Assembly: GCF_030012175.1 (NCBI RefSeq)
Contig: NZ_JASCXW010000012.1
Location: forward strand, 1-51,518
Direction of reading: 5' to 3'
DNA: 51,518 bases
Origin: Peloplasma aerotolerans
GTDB taxonomy: Bacteria > Bacillota_I > Bacilli_A > Acholeplasmatales > Acholeplasmataceae
Each line of letters opens with the position of its first letter. The stretch's first letter is position 1. The notes beneath the pieces were generated by a model. The model ran no database searches, was not told where the DNA came from, and saw nothing but the letters and a program-made list of their open reading frames with translations. The translations under genes and the position numbers were made by a program. This document shows, in pieces, positions 44,549-51,518 of the stretch.

Positions 44549-45547
44549 ATGTCCTATAAACCACCTTATGAAATAAATTCATCGATACTTAATAGAGTTG
44601 CTGCCATCATGAAAATGATTGGTAAGTTTTCTAGTATGAATAATTTGAGTAGCCAGCCCTTATTAAGAAGAAAAAACCAAATAAAATCTATTCATTCATC
44701 TCTTGCCATTGAAAATAATCAATTATCAGAGTCTCAAGTCAAAGATTTGATTAATGGTAAGCTTGTCATCGGACCACAAAAAGATATATTAGAAGTTCAA
44801 AACGCAATCAATGTTTATGAAAACTTACAGGATATTAATCCATACGCTCAAAAAGACCTACTTAAGTACCATAAAATACTTATGACCTCCCTCGTCTTTG
44901 ATGCAGGTTCATATCGAAAAGGACAAGTTGGTGTGTTTAATGATGAAAAAGTAATCTTTATGGCACCATCTGCAGATAGAGTACCAGCTTTAATGAATAA
45001 TCTCTATGATTACTTGAATCATTATGACGAGAATATACTCATCAAGTCATGTGTATTTCATTATGAGTTTGAATTTATACATCCTTTTAGTGATGGTAAT
45101 GGTAGAATGGGCAGACTTTTTCAAACGTGCTTGCTTGCTAATGAAGAAGAACTCTTTTACTATTTGCCTGTTGAATCCATCATTAAACAAAAACAAAAAG
45201 CATATTATGATGCAATATCGAAATCGAATAAAGAAGGTGCATCCACAGTATTTATTGAGTTTATGTTGGATGCTATTATAGAAACGATGAATGATACCCT
45301 AAAGCAATCAAATATAGAAACAGGCAGTTTATCCATTCAAGCGAAGAAGTTGCTTACTGTTTTAGAGGAAGGTATTCCATATACTACTATAGAGCTTATG
45401 GATAGGGTAGGTATAAAATCTAGAGCATCTTTTAAAAAGAATTATTTAGATCCACTGTTACAATCAAGTATGATTGAAATGACCATTCCCGAAAAACCAA
45501 TGAGTAGAAATCAAAGGTATATAAAAAAGTATATAAAGTTGATATAG
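44549..45547 (+). CDS. Fic-family protein 2, self-inhibited class
   Basis: 332 residues. Canonical core H178PFSDGNGR186. The N-terminal inhibitory motif S51LAIEN56 fits (S/T)xxxE(G/N), which blocks the ATP site until displaced. A C-terminal winged-helix region (TTIELMDRVGIKSRASFKKNYLDPLL) suggests DNA binding, as in many FicD/SoFic-like bacterial Fic proteins. It probably modifies itself or a nearby target. AGAGGAG precedes the start. Confidence 0.9.
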   Translation: MSYKPPYEINSSILNRVAAIMKMIGKFSSMNNLSSQPLLRRKNQIKSIHSSLAIENNQLSESQVKDLINGKLVIGPQKDILEVQNAINVYENLQDINPYAQKDLLKYHKILMTSLVFDAGSYRKGQVGVFNDEKVIFMAPSADRVPALMNNLYDYLNHYDENILIKSCVFHYEFEFIHPFSDGNGRMGRLFQTCLLANEEELFYYLPVESIIKQKQKAYYDAISKSNKEGASTVFIEFMLDAIIETMNDTLKQSNIETGSLSIQAKKLLTVLEEGIPYTTIELMDRVGIKSRASFKKNYLDPLLQSSMIEMTIPEKPMSRNQRYIKKYIKLI

Positions 45548-45582
45548 TCTCACTAAAACTATATATGAAATAAAGATATTCA

Positions 45583-45600
45583 TATCAGTCTAGACTGATA
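45583..45600. repeat. perfect 18-bp palindrome
   Basis: TATCAGTCTAGACTGATA reads the same on both strands, 36 nt after the Fic 2 stop. It may be a protein-binding or recombination site. Confidence 0.6.
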
Positions 45601-45646
45601 GTCACTAAAAAAACGAGAATGTCTGGAGGACATCTTAATATCGTAA

Positions 45647-45675
45647 ACCCCATTTTATGTTAATATGGGGTCATT
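45647..45675 (+). terminator. probable terminator after Fic 2
   Basis: ACCCCAT (45647-45653) pairs with ATGGGGT (45665-45671); ATTTTATT follows. The T-run is weak. Confidence 0.5.
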
Positions 45676-45699
45676 TTATTAGTTCCTACAACTCGTCTT

Positions 45700-45876
45700 T
45701 CATTTATCTAATACCATCAATTGATTGATTATATCTATCCATGAAGGAAATTGCATATTATTTAGAAGTGATTTATGCGTATTTTCATCAATGTAATTAA
45801 CTTGAAATGAATACTTAAAAACTTTAACAATACGAAAAAAATCACCCTGACTTCCAGAGTGACATACAGTTATCAT
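45700..45876 (-). CDS. possible short gene or gene remnant
   Basis: On the minus strand a 58-codon frame, ATG at 45876 to TGA at 45700-45702, encodes a protein that begins MITVCHSGSQGDFFRIVKVF and ends WIDIINQLMVLDK. The amino-acid mix looks protein-like, but there is no ribosome site. It fills the otherwise empty 364-nt gap between Fic 2 and yidD. It is either a remnant or not coding. Confidence 0.25.
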   Translation of the reverse strand: MITVCHSGSQGDFFRIVKVFKYSFQVNYIDENTHKSLLNNMQFPSWIDIINQLMVLDK

Positions 45877-45911
45877 AGCTAAAATTATTTTATTACTTTA
45901 TATTCTACTGC

Positions 45912-46145
45912 TTATTTTAGTTTCTTAGTTTTCTTTTCTGGAACTGGGTCATATTTAGGTTTAAACAAAGGATTACATTTCAAAATTCTTTTCATTGTTA
46001 AAAAAGAAGCTTTAAAAAAGTTAAACCTCACATAACATTCTTTTGCATATGCAGAACATGTTGGTGTATATCTGCACTTATGATTACTATTTGGAGAAAT
46101 CTCTCTTTGATACCATTCGATCAATCGAATTGCTAATTTTTTCAT
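45912..46145 (-). CDS. yidD: YidD membrane protein insertion efficiency factor
   Basis: 77 residues. The signature is IEWYQREISPNSNHKCRYTPTCSAYAKECY, then ILKCNPLFKPKYDPVP. YidD is a small, possibly membrane-associated helper of YidC-mediated insertion. ATG 46145 is used because the family's start is MKKLAIRLIEWYQ; the ATG at 46196 would add an unconserved tail. GGTGAAAAG is the ribosome site. It is divergent from the EF-G gene. Confidence 0.93.
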   Translation of the reverse strand: MKKLAIRLIEWYQREISPNSNHKCRYTPTCSAYAKECYVRFNFFKASFLTMKRILKCNPLFKPKYDPVPEKKTKKLK

Positions 46146-46281
46146 CTTTTCACCGTCTTTATTATAGCATTTTTTAAGACTTATGTTAAATTTCATATTT
46201 TCTAATTAAAACGATTTGTTGCACATAAAAATGTGCTATAATATTTATATAGAATGTGAAAACGATTACAGGAGGTTAAGC

Positions 46282-48339
46282 ATGAAAGAGTATACCACCA
46301 AGGAGATACGCAACATTGCTGTTTTAGGACACCAAGGATCAGGCAAAACCAGTATTTCTGAAGCATTGCTCTTCGCAAGTAAAGCAATTGATAAAAAGGG
46401 AGAAGTTGAAAGAAAAAATACTGTTTCCGACTATCTAGTTGAGGAACAAATTAAACAATCAAGTCTTTCACTCAGCGTTTTACCAGTTGAATGGGAGAAC
46501 TATAAATTAAACTTTATAGATGTTCCTGGTAGTGATGAATTTGTAGGAGATATTACACAAGCATTAGAAGTTGTAAAAGGTGCAATCATCTTAATAGATG
46601 CAACTAAAGGTGTGGAAGTAGGAACTGAACGTATTTGGCAAGAAATAAGAAAACGTCATATTCCTGCAATGATTTTTGTAAACAAAATGGATAAAGAAAA
46701 TGTCAAGTTCGAAAAAGTACTTGATGATATCCGTGAAAAACTAGGTAAAAAAGCAGTTCCATTCTGTTGGCCAATCGGACATGATGAAAACTTTGAAGGT
46801 TTCGTTAATGTCATCGAAATGAAAGCAAGAATCTTCGATGGTGTTGAAAGTCACGATGCTGAAATATGGGACGAGAAGAAACCTAAAGTTGATGAGCTTC
46901 ACAACATGATTTTAGAAAGTGTTGCTGAAACATCAGAAGAATTATTAGATTTATATTTATCAGGAGAAGAAATTCCTGAACAAAAAGTTAAAGATGCACT
47001 TCGCCTAGGAATTATTGATGGGGAATTAACACCAGTCCTCGTAGGTAGTGCAACAAAAACAATTGGTGTTAGAACTTTACTCAATATGTTAATTGATTAT
47101 TTACCAGCACCAAACGAATTAACACCACTCAAAGGTAAAGATGCAAAAACTGGTGCAGAAATCATCAGACGTACGACTGATGATGAACCATTTTCAGCAT
47201 ATGTCTTCAAGACAACAGTTGACCCTTTCTTGGGTGCAGTTAATATATTAAAAATTAACTCAGGTATTTTAAAACTTGGACAAGAAGTTGTTATTTCTAA
47301 TAAAGGCGACAATAAAAAAATAACCAATATATTTGCACCTCGTGGTAGAACACAAATAGAATGTACAACATTCCATGCTGGCGATATGGCAGCTGTTGCT
47401 AAATTAGATGGTATTGAAACAGGAGATACACTTGCAGACCCTAAGAGTCCAATTGTCTATGAACCAGTTCCAATTCCAACATCAGTAATCTATATAGCAG
47501 TTCATCCAAAAAACAAAAATGATGAAGATAAAATCTCGATGGCACTTCATCGTATTAATCAAGAAGATCCAACATTCGAAATTAAACGTAATAAAGAAAC
47601 ATCTCAACTCCTTTTAGGTGGGCAAGGGATGACACACTTAAACTACGTTTTAGAAAGAATGAAAAATATGTTTAAAGTAGACGTTGATGTTGAAGAACAA
47701 AAAATCGTCTACCGTGAAACAATCAAAAAGTCTGTTCAAGCAGAAGGTAAACATAAGAAACAATCTGGTGGAGCTGGACAATTCGGACATGTATGGATTA
47801 AATTTGAACCAACCAAAGAACTATTTGAATTTTCAGAAGATGTATTTGGTGGAGCAGTTCCTAGAAACTACTTCCCTGCAGTTGAAAAAGGCTTAATAGA
47901 AACATTTGAAGCAGGTCCTCTAGCAGGATTCCCTGTAATTAATGTTAAAGCTACGTTATATGATGGTTCATACCATCCTGTTGATTCAAATGAAATTTCA
48001 TTTAAACTTGCTGCTTCATTAGCATTTAAAGATGCTGTAAAAACTTGTCAACCAACAATCTTAGAGCCTATCGTTAAAGTTGAAGTCACTGTTAAAGATC
48101 AATTCGTTGGAGATGTTATGGGTGACATGAATAAAAGACGCGGACGCGTTCTTGGTATGAATCAAACCGAAGGATATCAAGTCGTGATTGCTGAAGTTCC
48201 AGAAGCAGAGATTGTTAAATATGCGATTGACCTAAAAGCTATGACTCAAGGTAGTGGTGTGTTCACACGTGAATTCTTAAGATATGAAGAAGTTCCGAAC
48301 AACTTAATTGATAAAATCGTAGAAGCTTATAAAAAGTAA
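46282..48339 (+). CDS. fusA2: elongation factor G paralogue (EF-G2-like)
   Basis: 685 residues, with the five EF-G domains. G1 is GHQGSGKT (residues 16-23), G3 DVPG, G4 NKMD. The switch region is TVSDYLVEEQIKQSSLSLS instead of the canonical DxxxxExxRGITI of EF-G, which marks a paralogue. Domain IV contains GGAGQFGHVWIKFEP, and domain V MGDMNKRRGRVLGM. Functions of EF-G2 proteins vary and include ribosome recycling or regulation. GGAGG precedes the ATG; the upstream ATG at 46216 has no ribosome site. Confidence 0.9.
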   Translation: MKEYTTKEIRNIAVLGHQGSGKTSISEALLFASKAIDKKGEVERKNTVSDYLVEEQIKQSSLSLSVLPVEWENYKLNFIDVPGSDEFVGDITQALEVVKGAIILIDATKGVEVGTERIWQEIRKRHIPAMIFVNKMDKENVKFEKVLDDIREKLGKKAVPFCWPIGHDENFEGFVNVIEMKARIFDGVESHDAEIWDEKKPKVDELHNMILESVAETSEELLDLYLSGEEIPEQKVKDALRLGIIDGELTPVLVGSATKTIGVRTLLNMLIDYLPAPNELTPLKGKDAKTGAEIIRRTTDDEPFSAYVFKTTVDPFLGAVNILKINSGILKLGQEVVISNKGDNKKITNIFAPRGRTQIECTTFHAGDMAAVAKLDGIETGDTLADPKSPIVYEPVPIPTSVIYIAVHPKNKNDEDKISMALHRINQEDPTFEIKRNKETSQLLLGGQGMTHLNYVLERMKNMFKVDVDVEEQKIVYRETIKKSVQAEGKHKKQSGGAGQFGHVWIKFEPTKELFEFSEDVFGGAVPRNYFPAVEKGLIETFEAGPLAGFPVINVKATLYDGSYHPVDSNEISFKLAASLAFKDAVKTCQPTILEPIVKVEVTVKDQFVGDVMGDMNKRRGRVLGMNQTEGYQVVIAEVPEAEIVKYAIDLKAMTQGSGVFTREFLRYEEVPNNLIDKIVEAYKK

Positions 48340-48345
48340 ACTGAC

Positions 48346-48379
48346 ACAAGCCCCTCTAATATCAATTAGGAGGGCTTGT
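48346..48379 (+). promoter_or_regulatory. hairpin covering the ribosome site of the ComF-like gene
   Basis: A 15-bp stem (48346-48360 with 48365-48379), with one mismatch and one G-T pair, spans the whole GGAGG at 48369-48373. It has no T-run, so it may control translation of the next gene, or act as a weak terminator for EF-G2. Confidence 0.55.
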
Positions 48380-48380
48380 T

Positions 48381-48779
48381 ATGCTTTGTGAGGTGTGTAA
48401 GAAAAAAATAAGAACACAATTAAATATTTTCAATATCTTTCAAACTGAAAAGCATCACATTTGTGAAAGATGTTTTCAAAAGTATCCCCTGTTATCTGGA
48501 TATCAAACGATTCCAATTGACCATGGGATGATGAATCACTATTATTTGATATCAAAAAATAGAGATGTATCTCCGATATCTTACATGTCATTTTTAAAGA
48601 TTTATTACATCCATTATTTAAAACATCATAAACATCAGATTATTCTCTACTTTGATATCTTAAGCGATCAATTATACGAAATATTGGATTCTCTAAGGCT
48701 TGGCGATATCTATTTAGTCACGCTTTATGATAATATAAAAAAAAAGGAGAAAAACTATGAAATTCGAAGTACTAGGTAA
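48381..48779 (+). CDS. ComF-like zinc-finger protein, lacking the phosphoribosyltransferase domain
   Basis: 132 residues. MLCEVCKKKI and HHICERCFQKYP form a two-pair Cys zinc finger as at the start of ComFC. In Firmicutes comFC lies directly before hpf, and here the next gene is hpf. The usual ComFC C-terminal phosphoribosyltransferase motif (DDVxTTG) is absent; the last 60 residues are unlike it, being mostly Ile/Tyr/His-rich. It is probably a reduced ComFC relative. Its reading frame overlaps hpf by 23 bases. Confidence 0.55.
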   Translation: MLCEVCKKKIRTQLNIFNIFQTEKHHICERCFQKYPLLSGYQTIPIDHGMMNHYYLISKNRDVSPISYMSFLKIYYIHYLKHHKHQIILYFDILSDQLYEILDSLRLGDIYLVTLYDNIKKKEKNYEIRSTR

Positions 48780-49308
48780 AAATGGTTTTGTTCCAACAAA
48801 GGCAATCAAAGATTATGCAGAAAAAAGATTTAGCAAGGTCGTATCCTTTTTCGGCCCAGAGGTGATTTCAGAAGTACGGGTGGTATGCAAGGTGTATAAG
48901 GACCACCACAAGATCGAAGTAACGATTCCTGCAAAAGGACAAGTCTTAAGAGCTGAAGTCTCAGATATGGATATGTATGCAGCAATCGATAAAGCAAATG
49001 ATAAACTCGTTGCTCAAATAAGGAAACACAAGGATAAGTTAAAGAAAAACCTTGAAAAGGAAGGCATCAAACAAGCTTATAGCCATGAATTTGACGCAGA
49101 ATCATTAGAAAAAGATATTCTAGCAAGTCAGCTAGTTAAAAGTAAAAAAGTTGATTTGAAACCAATGTCATCAGAAGAAGCTATCGCAGCAATGGAATTA
49201 TCAGGACATGATTTCTATGTGTTTTTAGATAAAGAATCATCTAAAACAAATGTAGTTTATAGAAGAGATGATGGGGATTATGCGATCATTGAAACTCAAC
49301 CTTTATAA
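48757..49308 (+). CDS. hpf: long-form ribosome hibernation-promoting factor
   Basis: 183 residues. The N-terminal S30AE domain (MKFEVLGKNGFVPTKAIKDYA...) is followed by a basic linker (KHKDKLKKNLEKEG). The C-terminal dimerisation domain contains KPMSSEEAIAAMELSGHDFYVFLD and ends VVYRRDDGDYAIIETQPL. This is the long form that dimerises 70S ribosomes to 100S. The last 82 bp, with its terminator, are repeated 2 kb downstream. Confidence 0.95.
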   Translation: MKFEVLGKNGFVPTKAIKDYAEKRFSKVVSFFGPEVISEVRVVCKVYKDHHKIEVTIPAKGQVLRAEVSDMDMYAAIDKANDKLVAQIRKHKDKLKKNLEKEGIKQAYSHEFDAESLEKDILASQLVKSKKVDLKPMSSEEAIAAMELSGHDFYVFLDKESSKTNVVYRRDDGDYAIIETQPL

Positions 49309-49332
49309 GGAAGCGAAAGCTTCCTTTTTTTA
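49251..49332 (+). repeat. direct repeat copy 1: 3' end of hpf with its terminator
   Basis: The 82 bp from the VVYRRDDGDY codons to the end of the T7 run recur at 51247-51328 with five differences, so copies are about 94% identical. All three differences inside the coding part are third-position and synonymous (GGG/GGA, GCG/GCA, GAA/GAG). The other two fall in the terminator loop. Confidence 0.9.
49309..49331 (+). terminator. hpf terminator
   Basis: GGAAGC-GAAA-GCTTCC followed by seven T residues. Confidence 0.92.
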
Positions 49333-49349
49333 AAAGTTGTTATCATAGG

Positions 49350-49377
49350 TTGTAAAAAAAAAAAAATCATATATAAT
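49350..49377 (+). promoter_or_regulatory. cassette promoter with A13 tract in the spacer
   Basis: TTGTAA (49350-49355), 16-nt spacer, TATAAT (49372-49377). A run of 13 A residues (49354-49366) starts in the -35 and fills most of the spacer, so its length would change -35 to -10 spacing. This is a classic design for phase variation. Confidence 0.6.
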
Positions 49378-49410
49378 GTAAATAAAGATTGATTCGATGG
49401 GGGAAACATC

Positions 49411-50073
49411 ATCAATAAACTTGAAAATATAGATGTTTTATCAGGTTCTGGTTTGCACTATGAGTTTAACATTGATAATGAAATCTACAAATATAATACA
49501 TTAAAAAAAGATCTCACTATGAGATTATATCCCACGCAACCTCTAGTCAGATATTCTACAAGATTTTATGCGAGTAATTATTCCAGTAGTACTTATCAAC
49601 CATCAATAGAAGTTTATTTTGGTGATTGGTTTGTGTCTGATACAAGAAAATCAGTTAATTGTTATGGTTATGCATTTAGACTTGATTTATTTGTTAGTCC
49701 TGATCACTTTTCAACTCAGCAACAAATAACGACACTAGAGCAATTATATTCTAATGTGACAGCAGACTTGAATTTTTTAGGTATTGGTTATAGATTATTG
49801 TCTAGCCCAAATGATAACACTAGTAGTAATGAGGTGATAATCGCAATGAGGTTAGGAATTAATTCTGAAATTCCATCATTGAAAGATTATCATTTTGTTG
49901 TAAAACATTCAAATGGAAGATGGGTACATAAACCTTCCAAAAATCCTTCAGAATTATTTTGCTCATCAGCATATACACCTGATGAAGTTGTGTGGAAAAT
50001 GCTTATCGATGACGAAGGTAAAATATTCGATCAATATGACAGCGAAACAATATACATTGCTGTTACCTTTTAA
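49411..50073 (+). CDS. candidate papain-like protein with unclear start codon
   Basis: The frame is open from 49393 to TAA at 50071-50073. The strong ribosome site (GGGGGA) points to ATC at 49408 or 49411; the only other candidate is TTG at 49453, which has a poor site. From the TTG the protein is 206 residues; from 49411, about 220. VNCYGYAF (C70 counting from the TTG) and DYHFVVKHSNGRWVHKP (H147) resemble the Cys-His pair of papain-like proteins. No signal peptide is visible. The BspA-like lipoprotein gene follows closely. Confidence 0.5.
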   Translation: MNKLENIDVLSGSGLHYEFNIDNEIYKYNTLKKDLTMRLYPTQPLVRYSTRFYASNYSSSTYQPSIEVYFGDWFVSDTRKSVNCYGYAFRLDLFVSPDHFSTQQQITTLEQLYSNVTADLNFLGIGYRLLSSPNDNTSSNEVIIAMRLGINSEIPSLKDYHFVVKHSNGRWVHKPSKNPSELFCSSAYTPDEVVWKMLIDDEGKIFDQYDSETIYIAVTF

Positions 50074-50091
50074 GGAAAGTGGTGAAAATGT

Positions 50092-51165
50092 ATGAAAAGA
50101 AGTGGTATATCTATTTTCCTATTAGTGCTTTTAGTATTTTCAGTGTATGCTTGCAAGCCTAAATCGGAGTTAATATCAACTCCAGGCACTGTTTTTGAAC
50201 TCAATGATACCGAAATTGCTTACATAGTAACAGGATACACAGGAGATTCAAAGGATATCGTTATATCAAGTATACATAACGATTTACCTGTAATTTCGAT
50301 AGCTGATGAGGCATTCTTAAATTTAGACAATATTGAAAGTGTTGCACTTCCAGATACCATCACATCTATTGGTAAAGATGCTTTTATAGGTACAAATATT
50401 AAATATTTTACTGTTCCAGTCAACCTGAAATACTTTGGACAAGCTCTAGAAATAAACGAAGTTCAAGTCGTGTTAAAGGAAAACCATAATTACCTAAAAC
50501 AAATGGAAATATCTGGACACAAAACTATTGTAACAAAAGATGAAAAAGAACTTCTTTATGTTGAGATTGCAAAGGAAGCTGACTCTATATTTGTTTTGCC
50601 AGATAATTTCGAGTATATTGGACCTAGAGCAATGTCTAAAACTGATTTTAAGGAGATTTTTCTTCCAGAAAGCCTTATAGAAATAAAATATGCAGCTTTT
50701 TCCTTTAATAGTGATACTATCATTCATTTACCTAGTTATTTAGAAGTCATCGGAGTCGCTGCATTTGTTAAATGTAGATTCACAGGAAATCTAGTTCTAC
50801 CAGAAGGATTAAGTGAAGTTGGTGCACTTGCTTTCTATGAAAATGCATTAACATCTGTCGTATTTCCTTCAACAATTGAAAAGATCGGAAGATATGTTTT
50901 TGACAACAGCAATAATGCCTTTCCTAATTATAATGATATACATACGTTAACATTTAATAGTTATATATTACAAGGCGATGCTCACGAACAATTTTCTTCA
51001 TATTTTATTTTTGATAATTATAGAGATACATTGATTGACACATTAACGATTTACCTTCCAGAAAATGAAGAACAAGCCTCTAGACTTAGACAAGCTATAC
51101 TAGATTCTATGGAGTTTGCAGAAGATCATATATCTAAAGAAATAGAAATAATTTTTATTCCATAA
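50092..51165 (+). CDS. BspA-type leucine-rich-repeat surface lipoprotein
   Basis: 357 residues. The signal peptide ends in a lipobox (LLVFSVYAC), with Cys21 to be lipidated by Lgt. The rest contains BspA/TpLRR-type repeats of about 23 residues (IADEAFLNLDNIESVALPDTI, IGKDAFIGTNIKYFTVPVNL, FIGDVAFV-like units GVAAFVKCRFTGNLVLPEGL). Such proteins are surface adhesins or binding scaffolds. It is in one transcript with the previous gene. Confidence 0.88.
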   Translation: MKRSGISIFLLVLLVFSVYACKPKSELISTPGTVFELNDTEIAYIVTGYTGDSKDIVISSIHNDLPVISIADEAFLNLDNIESVALPDTITSIGKDAFIGTNIKYFTVPVNLKYFGQALEINEVQVVLKENHNYLKQMEISGHKTIVTKDEKELLYVEIAKEADSIFVLPDNFEYIGPRAMSKTDFKEIFLPESLIEIKYAAFSFNSDTIIHLPSYLEVIGVAAFVKCRFTGNLVLPEGLSEVGALAFYENALTSVVFPSTIEKIGRYVFDNSNNAFPNYNDIHTLTFNSYILQGDAHEQFSSYFIFDNYRDTLIDTLTIYLPENEEQASRLRQAILDSMEFAEDHISKEIEIIFIP

Positions 51166-51246
51166 GATTTTTATAAGTACTTTGAAGAATAACAAAGGTA
51201 ACACTTAATAATAGAATAAAGTTTGTTTTGAGATAATAAAAATAAG

Positions 51247-51328
51247 TGTAGTTTATAGAAGAGATGATGGAGATTATGCAATCATTGAGACTCAACCTTT
51301 ATAAGGAAGCAGAAGCTTCCTTTTTTTA
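51247..51328 (+). pseudogene. hpf 3'-end fragment with terminator (direct repeat copy 2)
   Basis: It encodes VVYRRDDGDYAIIETQPL with the same amino acids as hpf, then TAA and the same terminator (GGAAGC-AGAA-GCTTCC, T7). There is no upstream part of hpf: the sequence before 51247 is unrelated. The synonymous-only differences imply that this piece came from a working hpf allele, not from a decaying duplicate. The remaining bases, 51329-51518, hold no gene I can support. Confidence 0.85.
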
Positions 51329-51518
51329 GTCATTGCAAAAAACCATATAATGGTAAAATAATGACCTTATTACATTCTTAAACTCAAATAGTAAATCATA
51401 GTCTTTATACCATCTGTGACTAGCGTACTTACAGTTAAGTGATATGATCAATATAAGGTAATTGATTTGTGTGATTGATTTGATACGATGAAGTGTGGTA
51501 AAATAAAAAAAAACGATA

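Noticed and set aside
45024-45281. 85-codon frame inside Fic protein 2
   Set aside because: It lies wholly inside the canonical Fic gene in another phase, a typical shadow.
49251-51328. Insertion sequence between the hpf repeats
   Set aside because: No transposase gene and no terminal inverted repeats; the direct repeat is coding sequence plus terminator, so recombination or integration is more likely.
1-51518. UGA read as tryptophan (Mycoplasma code)
   Set aside because: Many genes end in TGA at the expected family length (for example the 3198 and 6320 stops), and conserved Trp positions use TGG.

Overview
The window is AT-rich, densely packed bacterial DNA, and its genes look like those of a low-GC Bacilli/Mollicutes lineage. 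UGA is a real stop: many genes end in TGA at the expected family length, and UGG is the Trp codon seen. That excludes Mycoplasma/Spiroplasma-type code 4 and fits an Acholeplasma- or Izemoplasma-like organism (inference; no rRNA is present to settle it). Supporting points are a single-membrane gene set (lgt, a lipoprotein with a lipobox, no outer-membrane genes), the Firmicute-style order ComF-like gene then long-form hpf, an archaeal/eukaryote-type short ProRS, and CvfB.

Layout. 1-3.2 kb: P-loop kinase, rsgA with a possible leader peptide, small unknowns and a CPBP-like membrane protein. 3.4-11.2 kb: an accessory, defence-like region. It holds a PLD-nuclease/helicase giant with a Nudix partner, a DUF4238 protein, and then a tight four-gene operon: a small protein with an N-terminal MGSTGTGSFGNY motif, a PfkB-nucleoside deoxyribosyltransferase fusion, a QueC-like enzyme, and an HhH-GPD (OGG/Nth-like) glycosylase. 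This operon is the strongest candidate for an undescribed system. It shares the QueC and OGG parts with type IV CBASS but lacks any visible CD-NTase or TGT gene. 11.3-13.4 kb (minus): a tandem-duplicated DUF1538 transporter with two PII-like regulators. 13.7-19.7 kb: housekeeping and membrane genes, including two tandem paralogues, a GDCC zinc-finger-like micro-gene with an apparent ATT start, a YiiX-like peptidase and lgt. 19.8-27.6 kb: a CopB-type copper ATPase with a CsoR-like operator, several membrane proteins, tRNA-Gly, and an M50-like protease with a C-terminal frameshift.

27.7-32.7 kb (minus): a COG1112-like helicase with a nuclease-like C-terminus, and a chromate transporter. 32.8-38.3 kb: tRNA-Thr, endonuclease I, a heterodimeric ABC exporter and a cold-shock protein. 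38.5-45.5 kb: a self-regulating HTH operon, Fic protein 1, cvfB, proS, a RelBE-type toxin-antitoxin pair and Fic protein 2. 45.7-49.3 kb: yidD, an EF-G paralogue, a truncated ComF-like gene and hpf. 49.3-51.3 kb: a short cassette (a papain-like candidate and a BspA-type LRR lipoprotein). Its promoter carries an A13 tract, and it is bracketed by an 82-bp direct repeat of the 3' end of hpf.

Genes in the accessory blocks appear to act together in small translationally coupled operons with 4-14 bp overlaps. The housekeeping blocks are separated by strong intrinsic terminators. All function calls come from reading motifs by eye; no database search was possible.
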